A stretch of 6,226 nucleotides of DNA from Sva-07 sp964592115 (lineage in GTDB: Bacteria > Actinomycetota > Acidimicrobiia > Acidimicrobiales > Ilumatobacteraceae), in NCBI GenBank assembly GCA_964592115.1, contig CAZQCP010000158.1:1-6226 (forward strand), in the 5' to 3' direction. Below the pieces are notes generated by a model. It worked only from the letters and a program-made list of their open reading frames with translations. It did not search any database and had not been told where the DNA came from. A program made the translations under genes and the position numbers. Position 1 is the stretch's first letter; every line of letters starts with the position of its first letter. Of this stretch, positions 1 to 4,162 are shown in pieces.

Positions 1-243
1 GTCGGCCTTCGTGTAGCGGGTGATGTCGTTGGTCACGGTGAACGTGCCGTGGGCGCCGGACCCCTTGGCGTGCATCCGCCGCTCGGGGATGACCTCCCGG
101 TCGAAGTGGGCGAGCTTCTCCAAGAACCACACGTCCTGGAGCAGCTGCGGGCCACGTGGCCCGGCTGTCACGACGTTCTGGTTGTCGGGAACCGGTGCCC
201 CGAAGGCGGTCGTCAGCTTGTCGTCGCCAGAACTTGCAGGCAT
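1..243 (-). CDS. Haem catalase (monofunctional), N-terminal 81 codons only
   Basis: The protein would break down hydrogen peroxide to water and oxygen in the cytoplasm, protecting against oxidative stress. The visible N-terminus carries the typical small-subunit catalase opening: LTTAFGAPVPDNQN (residues 10-23), then GPRGPQLLQDVWFLEKLAHFDR (written in parts: GPRGPQLLQD at 28-37 and FLEKLAHFDR at 40-49), then IPERRMHAKGSGAHGTF (52-68). His58 in RMHAKG is the expected distal catalytic histidine. The ATG at 243-241 has a GGAGGT ribosome binding site 6 nt upstream, so the start is well supported. The gene runs off the left edge with no stop. Catalases of this kind are about 480-550 residues, so roughly five-sixths of the gene, including the haem-ligand tyrosine, lies outside. 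It is separated from the methyltransferase upstream by 141 bp, so it probably has its own promoter. The family call is very secure; the exact clade (katA-like) is not determinable from the fragment. Confidence 0.95.
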   Translation of the reverse strand, partial: MPASSGDDKLTTAFGAPVPDNQNVVTAGPRGPQLLQDVWFLEKLAHFDREVIPERRMHAKGSGAHGTFTVTNDITRYTKAD

Positions 244-249
244 GAATGG

Positions 250-255
250 ACCTCC
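250..255 (-). promoter_or_regulatory. Ribosome binding site of the catalase gene
   Basis: GGAGGT on the minus strand, 6 nt before the ATG at 243-241. It is a near-perfect match to the anti-Shine-Dalgarno sequence and fixes the catalase start. Confidence 0.85.
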
Positions 256-263
256 GTGTTGTG

Positions 264-283
264 CGTTCGAAACGTTCACCATA
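264..283 (-). promoter_or_regulatory. Possible catalase promoter -10 element and small operator-like palindrome
   Basis: On the minus strand a TATGGT hexamer (283-278) sits about 35 nt before the catalase ATG and resembles an actinobacterial -10 box (TANNNT). It would give a 5' leader of about 27 nt. No convincing -35 box stands at the right distance. Just downstream is CGTTTCGAACG (274-264), a short inverted repeat with arms CGTT/AACG around TCG, positioned where an operator for an oxidative-stress repressor could act. The repeat is short enough to occur by chance. This is inferred from pattern and position only. Confidence 0.25.
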
Positions 284-312
284 AGCCAAGCGCCGGGGGC
301 GGGCCAGTTGCA

Positions 313-351
313 CCGCAGCCGCCGTCCGCCGGCGAGGCGCGCCCGCTGCGG
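313..351 (-). terminator. GC-rich inverted repeat after the methyltransferase gene, possible terminator
   Basis: CCGCAGC (313-319) and GCTGCGG (345-351) are perfect 7-bp complementary arms, with the self-complementary CGCCGGCG (327-334) between them. The structure lies 34-72 bp downstream of the methyltransferase stop at 385 and before the catalase promoter region, where a terminator would be expected. There is no T run on either side, so it would be a non-canonical hairpin. In DNA this GC-rich, short repeats of this size also arise by chance. Confidence 0.25.
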
Positions 352-384
352 CGAGTGACGCGCCGCCGACGTCGGGTCGCATCG

Positions 385-993
385 TCACGGCGCGCGCAGC
401 ACGGCAAACTGGTACTCCCAGCCCGCACGGTCGGCGGCGAACGTGTGCAACGCCTCGAGGTGCCCGTGGCGCGAGAGCATCTCGCGCCATCGGTCGTGAC
501 TGGCGAGCGAGAAGAAGCGGAACGGTCGCAGCACCCCGAACTCGGGCACGCCCTCGAAGTCGCGCCCGCCCCACGTGCCGATCCCGAGCGGCGCCCCCGG
601 TTTCACGACCCGCACCAACTCGGCCATCGCTTCGTCGAAGCGCACGTGCGGAACGTGGACGAACGTGCTCATCGTCCACAACGCATCGAACGCACCGGTG
701 CGCAGCGGCAGCGAGTACAGCGACCCGGTGAGCGCCTGCAAGCCTGCGTCGCGCATGGCGACGACGTTGGCGTGGGCGAGATCGACACCGACGACATCGA
801 ACTCGTCGTCTCGCCATTCGTGGGTGTCGAGGCCGGGCCCGGCTCCGACGTCGACGATGCGTCGCCGCTGTTCGTGGTGCAGCAGTTCGCCGAACCCATG
901 GCGGAGGTCGGCGCGCATGGCACCGTGACGGGTGCGGTGTCCTCCCCGGGCTTCGGCGTCGTAGTACGCGATCAGGTCAGCGTCGAGCCCCAC
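385..993 (-). CDS. Class I SAM-dependent methyltransferase (Methyltransf_11-like), 202 aa
   Basis: It transfers a methyl group from S-adenosylmethionine to an unidentified, probably small-molecule, acceptor in the cytoplasm. It has the Rossmann-fold methyltransferase landmarks in order: motif I IVDVGAGPGLD (residues 46-56), motif II ending in the acidic residue of VVGVDLA (67-73, Asp71 would bind the ribose), then LTGSLYSLPLRTGAFDALW (88-106) with the motif IV-like segment, and VRVVKPGAPLGIGTW (127-141). The length fits a minimal single-domain methyltransferase with no substrate-recognition extension. The start chosen is GTG at 993-991. It has only a weak GGCGGC in front, but the IAYYD segment just after it is usual near the N-terminus of such proteins and the next Met (26) would remove it. 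It begins 10 bp after the stop of the upstream methyltransferase, so the two are almost certainly co-transcribed. Substrate unknown. Confidence 0.85.
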   Translation of the reverse strand: MGLDADLIAYYDAEARGGHRTRHGAMRADLRHGFGELLHHEQRRRIVDVGAGPGLDTHEWRDDEFDVVGVDLAHANVVAMRDAGLQALTGSLYSLPLRTGAFDALWTMSTFVHVPHVRFDEAMAELVRVVKPGAPLGIGTWGGRDFEGVPEFGVLRPFRFFSLASHDRWREMLSRHGHLEALHTFAADRAGWEYQFAVLRAP

Positions 994-1003
994 GCCGCCG
1001 ACG

Positions 1004-1786
1004 CTAGGCGCGTTCGGTGACGAACGCGATCGCCGCGAGGTGATCCGACCAGCGCTGGAAGCACGCCCGCATCTCCTTCACACGCGCCCGAGCGGCGCGG
1101 TCGCGGGCCACGCGCCAGAAGAACTTCGCTGCCGCGGCGAGACCTTCGTCGTCGATGATCCGGCGAGGCGACAGGAGTGCCATCGGGGCCCGGTGCTCGG
1201 CGACGATCGTGAACCCCTCGGCTTCGAGCAGCGCCCGCCACGCGGGGACCGTGAGCGGGCGGGCACCGACGTGGATCGTCCGTGACAGGTCGTTCCAGAT
1301 CTCCTGCTCGATCGTCGGGTCGACGTCGTCGGGCACGATGCACAGCTCGTGGATCGCGTAACGGCCACCGGTGCCGAGCAGGCGCGCGGCCTCGCTGATG
1401 ATGCCGGTCTTGTTCGCGTCGCTCTGCATCGTCAGCATCGCCTCGCCGACGACGACGGTCGCCTCCCCGTCGGGCAGGGGCACGTGCTGGGCGGGGGCGA
1501 CGATGACCGTGCCACCGGACGGTTCGACGACCGCTCGGGTGGCGGCGGCGGCATCCGCGTCGGCGTCGACGGCCGTGTACGACGCCGGACCGTCGGCGAG
1601 GAGGGCACGCGCTGTCGCGCCGAGACCGGGCGCGAGCTCGACGACGTCGTCGGACGGACCGACACCGAGCGAGCCGAGCATCTCGTTCGTGAGCTGTCGG
1701 CCGCCGGGTCGGAGCACCTTCTTGCCCAGGCGGGCGAGCAACCAGTGACCGGGAACCTTCTCGGTGGGGACGGTGTCGAGCGGCAT
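1004..1786 (-). CDS. Class I SAM-dependent methyltransferase, 260 aa
   Basis: This is a second, unrelated-looking methyltransferase of the SAM-binding Rossmann type. Motif I is VVELAPGLGATA (residues 48-59), with the LAPGLG form rather than DVGAGPG. The acidic residue after strand 2 is in YTAVDAD (70-76, Asp74). HVPLPDGEATVVVGEAML (101-118) corresponds to the motif before strand 4, and RLLGTGGRYAIHEL (135-148) to strand 5. The first 45 residues contain LLARLGKKVLRPGGRQLT (16-33), a basic segment preceding the SAM domain. The C-terminal third (about 178-260) is helical and holds a basic, alanine-rich stretch that may contact substrate. The ATG at 1786-1784 is preceded by AAGGAG with 8-nt spacing, which decides the start even though the frame stays open into the assembly gap. 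Stop is TAG at 1006-1004. The methyl acceptor cannot be told from sequence. Confidence 0.87.
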   Translation of the reverse strand: MPLDTVPTEKVPGHWLLARLGKKVLRPGGRQLTNEMLGSLGVGPSDDVVELAPGLGATARALLADGPASYTAVDADADAAAATRAVVEPSGGTVIVAPAQHVPLPDGEATVVVGEAMLTMQSDANKTGIISEAARLLGTGGRYAIHELCIVPDDVDPTIEQEIWNDLSRTIHVGARPLTVPAWRALLEAEGFTIVAEHRAPMALLSPRRIIDDEGLAAAAKFFWRVARDRAARARVKEMRACFQRWSDHLAAIAFVTERA

Positions 1787-1794
1787 GTTTCGTT

Positions 1795-1800
1795 CTCCTT
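1795..1800 (-). promoter_or_regulatory. Ribosome binding site that fixes the 260-aa methyltransferase start
   Basis: AAGGAG on the minus strand, 8 nt before the ATG at 1786-1784. It shows that the gene begins here and is not the tail of a longer reading frame coming out of the N run. Confidence 0.85.
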
Positions 1801-1827
1801 CGTGTGGTGATCTGGTTCGTCTGGCGG

Positions 1828-1927
1828 NNNNNNNNNNNNNNNNNNNNNNNNNNNNNNNNNNNNNNNNNNNNNNNNNNNNNNNNNNNNNNNNNNNNNNNNN
1901 NNNNNNNNNNNNNNNNNNNNNNNNNNN
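1828..1927. other. Assembly gap, 100 N
   Basis: Exactly 100 unspecified bases. This round number is the usual placeholder for a scaffold gap of unknown length, so the true distance between the flanks may be very different. On the right flank the substrate-binding protein gene runs into the gap without a stop. On the left flank only 41 bp remain before the methyltransferase start. Any reading frame drawn through the N run is an artefact. Confidence 0.98.
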
Positions 1928-3003
1928 TCGGCCGCGGCGGCGGGCAACTCGTGGTCGAGGAACATCTGGCCGAGGTCGTCGGCGATCCACCAGGCAGCGA
2001 ACGCGGACCCACCGACGATCCAGGGCTCGGCGGCGACTTCGTAGACGCGATCTCGGGCGACCGCGCCGAGGGTCGGGAAGAGCGGCGACGACGTGATGAC
2101 GTCGGTCGAAAAGAGCGACCCGGACGGCAGTACGACGACGTCCGCGTCGTGCTCGCCGAGCGTCTCCAGCGTCAGTGGGGTGAACGGGAGGCCGGTCCCG
2201 CTCTGGGCCTGCGGTGCCGGGCGCGTGAAGCCGAGCGTCGTCAGCACCGATCCCGCCGGGCTGTTCCCCGTGGCGGCGATCGTCATGTCGCCGCGCACGG
2301 TCATGACCGAGATGCTGGCGCCGGCGTCGTCGTCGCTCGCCAGGGCGTCGGCGAGCTCGTCGATGGCGGCCTCCACGTCGGCGATGAGCCCATCGGCGCG
2401 GTCGGCGAGATCGAAGTCGGCGGCGAGCGCGCTCACCTGCTCCTGCCACGTACCGTCGACGGGCACGACGGTGACCGGAGCGATCGCCTGGTACTCGCCG
2501 AGACGGCCGACGACGAACGGATTGCCGAGCGCCACGATCCGGTCGGGCGCGAGCCCCGCGAGGAACTCCATCGACGGCTCGGCGATCAAGAACGGCTCGA
2601 CCGTCAGAACGAGCTCGTCGGCGATCGGAACGAACAGGTCGCTCGACAGGCTCGTGAGCACGACCGTCGGCTCGATGCCGAGCGTCAGGAGGTTGAGCGC
2701 AGCCGTCTCGTCGAGGGCGACGATGCGCTCGGTCGACACGGGGTGCTCCGTCGGCTCCGTCGGCTCCGTCGTGGCGGATGCGGATTCATCCGTGTGCGAT
2801 GTGGTGTCGGCGGCCGAAAGGTCGTTCGTCGGAGCAGGTGCCGGGTCGCTGAGGGCCTCGGATGGGGCGACGCTCACGCTCGATCCGGATGCATCGGTCG
2901 GGTTCGCCGTCGATACATCGCCGTTGCTGCCGCATCCGCCGAGTACCACGAGAGCGCCCGCGCTCAACAGCGCGAGCAGCGGCTTGGGGGAGGAGATCCG
3001 CAC
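1928..3003 (-). CDS. ABC-transporter substrate-binding lipoprotein, iron-siderophore/cobalamin type (Peripla_BP_2), 3' end lost in gap
   Basis: It would capture a chelated metal or cofactor (ferric siderophore, haem or cobalamin class) at the outer face of the membrane for an ABC importer. The start is taken as GTG at 3003-3001. It gives a lipoprotein signal peptide: basic n-region with MRISSPK, hydrophobic LLALLSAGALVV, and lipobox VLGGC with Cys24 as the lipidated residue. Residues 28-90 are a low-complexity Ser/Thr/Pro/Asp/Glu linker with a TEPTEPTE repeat. From about 91 the TroA-like two-lobe fold begins: TERIVALDETAALNLLTLGI, then EPSMEFLAGLAPDRIVALG (the usual segment where the ligand's fate is asked of 'PD-IV'), a helical interlobe with TWQEQVSALAADF, and the second lobe ending ARDRVYEVAAEPW and AAWWIADDLGQMF. 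358 codons are visible; the family fold is essentially complete, so the stop should fall just inside the gap. No permease or ATPase gene is visible. The ligand is not determined. Confidence 0.85.
2745..2771. repeat. Three tandem 9-bp repeats in the lipoprotein linker
   Basis: GCTCCGTCG occurs three times head to tail on the plus strand. On the coding (minus) strand it gives the TEP-TEP-TE run of the extracytoplasmic linker. Being a multiple of three, the array can change length by slippage without breaking the frame, which would vary only the tether between the lipid anchor and the binding domain. Confidence 0.8.
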
Positions 3004-3040
3004 ACTGTAAAGCGTACCTAACGCTCGGTGGGCACTGTCC
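3004..3040 (-). promoter_or_regulatory. Candidate promoter of the substrate-binding protein, possibly leaderless
   Basis: On the minus strand a TGGACA box (3041-3036) resembles a -35 element. It is followed 19 nt later by TACGCT (3016-3011), a fair -10 element; TAGGTA (3020-3015) is an overlapping alternative with a 15-nt spacing. With TACGCT as the -10, transcription would begin about at the GTG start codon itself (3003). No Shine-Dalgarno sequence is visible in front of that GTG, unlike the catalase, folD and methyltransferase genes. Leaderless mRNAs are common in actinobacteria. The element matches are moderate, so this is an inference. Confidence 0.35.
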
Positions 3041-3054
3041 AGGGTCCAAAGTCC
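3034..3054. repeat. Three tandem degenerate 7-bp repeats (GGACNNT)
   Basis: Read on the minus strand the stretch is GGACTTT, GGACCCT, GGACAGT, each sharing GGAC and a final T. It lies between folD and the lipoprotein gene and overlaps the candidate -35 box. It could be an operator with phased half-sites, or a decayed microsatellite. Too short and degenerate to decide. Confidence 0.4.
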
Positions 3055-3097
3055 CGAATCCGCCGCGATGAGCGACGAGGGGCAACGGCGAGCTGGT

Positions 3098-3976
3098 CTA
3101 CTCGGGTGCGACCTGTCCGGCGGCGCCGCGTTCCGTGGCGTGGCGTTCGGCGGCATCGACGGTCTGATCGAGCAGCACCGCGAGCGTCATCGGGCCGACA
3201 CCACCGGGCACCGGCGTGATCATCGACGCCACCCCGATCGCCTCGTTCGTGGCGACGTCGCCGACATTGCCCGGGTTGTAGCCGGCATCGATCACGACCG
3301 CTCCCTCCCGCAGCCAAGACCCGCGGACGAAGTCGGGCTTGCCGACCGCGGCCACCACGATGTCGGCCGTCGCCACGATGGCGGGAAGGTCGAGTGTGCG
3401 CGAGTGGCAATACGTCACGGTGGCATTGCGCGCCAGGAGCAGCATCCCGACGGGCTTGCCGAGGATGGGCGATCGGCCGATGACCACCGCGTGCGCGCCT
3501 TCGAGGGCCACGTCGTAGTGATCGAGCAGGCGCACGATGCCGCCCGGGGTGCATGATTCGAAGCCGTCGCCACCGAGCGCCATCGTGGCGAACGAGCTCT
3601 GTGTCACGCCGTCGACGTCCTTGCCCGCCGCGATCGCCTCGAACACCGCACGCTCGTCGATGTGGGCCGGAGCCGGGTGCTGCACGAGGATGCCATCGAC
3701 GGTGCCATCGGCGGACAGCGCTTCCACGGCGGCGACCGCTTCGGCGGTCGTCGTCGACTCGGGGAGGGCGACGTGGCGGGAGTCGATGCCGTGATCGTGG
3801 CTGCGCTTCTGCTTCATCCGGACATACGTCGCGGACGCGGGATCGTCGCCGATCAAAACGGTGGCGAGACAGGGCAGCCGGCCGAGTCGTGTCGCGACAT
3901 CTGCCGCCCGCTGGCGTGTGTTCGCGAGGATCGTGGCGGCGAGCTTGGCGCCGTCCATCAGTTCGGTCTGTTGCAT
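3098..3976 (-). CDS. folD: Bifunctional methylenetetrahydrofolate dehydrogenase / methenyltetrahydrofolate cyclohydrolase FolD, 292 aa
   Basis: FolD interconverts 5,10-methylene-THF and 10-formyl-THF, NADP-linked, supplying one-carbon units for purines and formyl-Met; it is a cytoplasmic homodimer. The catalytic residues align with the E. coli enzyme at a constant offset of one: Tyr51 and Lys55 in YVRMKQK, Gln99 in GILVQHPAP, Asp122 in GKDVDG. The NADP-binding half has CTPGGI, then VVIGRSPILGKPVGMLLL, and the C-terminal signature PVPGGVGPMTLAVLL. Two usually conserved spots differ: QHPAP instead of QLPLP and KDVDGVTQ instead of KDVDGFHP, as I recall from a side branch of the family. ATG at 3976-3974 is preferred over the in-frame ATG at 4015 because GGGAGG stands 5 nt before it and the extra 13 residues have no family counterpart. 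Length fits (about 285-300). It stands alone, with 180 bp before and 94 bp after. Confidence 0.96.
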   Translation of the reverse strand: MQQTELMDGAKLAATILANTRQRAADVATRLGRLPCLATVLIGDDPASATYVRMKQKRSHDHGIDSRHVALPESTTTAEAVAAVEALSADGTVDGILVQHPAPAHIDERAVFEAIAAGKDVDGVTQSSFATMALGGDGFESCTPGGIVRLLDHYDVALEGAHAVVIGRSPILGKPVGMLLLARNATVTYCHSRTLDLPAIVATADIVVAAVGKPDFVRGSWLREGAVVIDAGYNPGNVGDVATNEAIGVASMITPVPGGVGPMTLAVLLDQTVDAAERHATERGAAGQVAPE

Positions 3977-3981
3977 ACGTG

Positions 3982-3987
3982 CCTCCC
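3982..3987 (-). promoter_or_regulatory. Ribosome binding site that decides the folD start
   Basis: GGGAGG on the minus strand, 5 nt before the ATG at 3976-3974. The in-frame ATG at 4015-4013 has no such site, so the shorter 292-residue product is chosen. Confidence 0.8.
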
Positions 3988-4037
3988 GGGTCAGTTTCGC
4001 CCAGGCGCACGGCATGTCGGTGATCGGGCCGCTCCCC

Positions 4038-4084
4038 GGTGGTCGTCCACCTTGCAGCGCCAGTTGCGGCCGTGCCCCACCATA
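4038..4084 (-). promoter_or_regulatory. Candidate folD promoter (-10 TATGGT) and leader hairpin
   Basis: The minus strand has TATGGT at 4084-4079, the same hexamer as the -10 candidate in front of the catalase. Transcription from it would give a leader of about 95 nt. Within that leader GGTGG (4038-4042) and CCACC (4047-4051) can form a 5-bp stem with a 4-nt loop, and CCAC/GTGG (4077-4080, 4085-4088) flank the hexamer. No clear -35 box is present and no known riboswitch fold is recognisable. Weak support. Confidence 0.22.
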
Positions 4085-4118
4085 GTGGCGGGCCGCGGCG
4101 ATCTCGATGGCGTGAGCG

Positions 4119-4162
4119 GAATGAGCAACGGCAAGGGGCCCGTCCCCGCCCGTTGCTCATTC
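4119..4162 (-). terminator. Long hairpin overlapping the regulator stop codon, probable transcription terminator
   Basis: GAATGAGCAACGG (4119-4131) and CCGTTGCTCATTC (4150-4162) are perfect 13-bp complementary arms. Inside the 18-nt spacer GGGG (4135-4138) pairs with CCCC (4144-4147) around a 5-nt loop, so the stem is extended after a small internal loop. The right arm includes the regulator's stop codon (4159-4157) and its last codon. No T run follows on the minus strand, so it is not a classical intrinsic terminator; T-less hairpins are widespread at actinobacterial gene ends. It separates the regulator from folD. Confidence 0.65.

Noticed and set aside
366..375. Perfect 10-bp palindrome CCGACGTCGG after the first methyltransferase
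   Set aside because: It has no loop to form a hairpin of useful size, and short GC palindromes of this kind are expected by chance in this composition.
49..1020. 323-codon open frame on the plus strand
   Set aside because: It is antisense to the catalase start and the whole first methyltransferase, is rich in Arg/His/Pro/Val as expected of shadow frames in high-GC DNA, and resembles no family.
1004..2449. Minus-strand frame joining the 260-aa methyltransferase with sequence beyond the gap
   Set aside because: The frame through an N run of unknown length has no meaning; the part beyond the gap is an out-of-frame reading of the lipoprotein gene, and a strong ribosome binding site marks the true start at 1786.
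1804..3021. 405-codon plus-strand frame across the N run
   Set aside because: It is antisense to the substrate-binding lipoprotein, includes 34 unknown codons, and has shadow-type composition.
3004..3156. 51-residue N-terminal extension of the lipoprotein to an upstream ATG
   Set aside because: It would overlap folD and put a long non-hydrophobic segment in front of a normal lipoprotein signal peptide.
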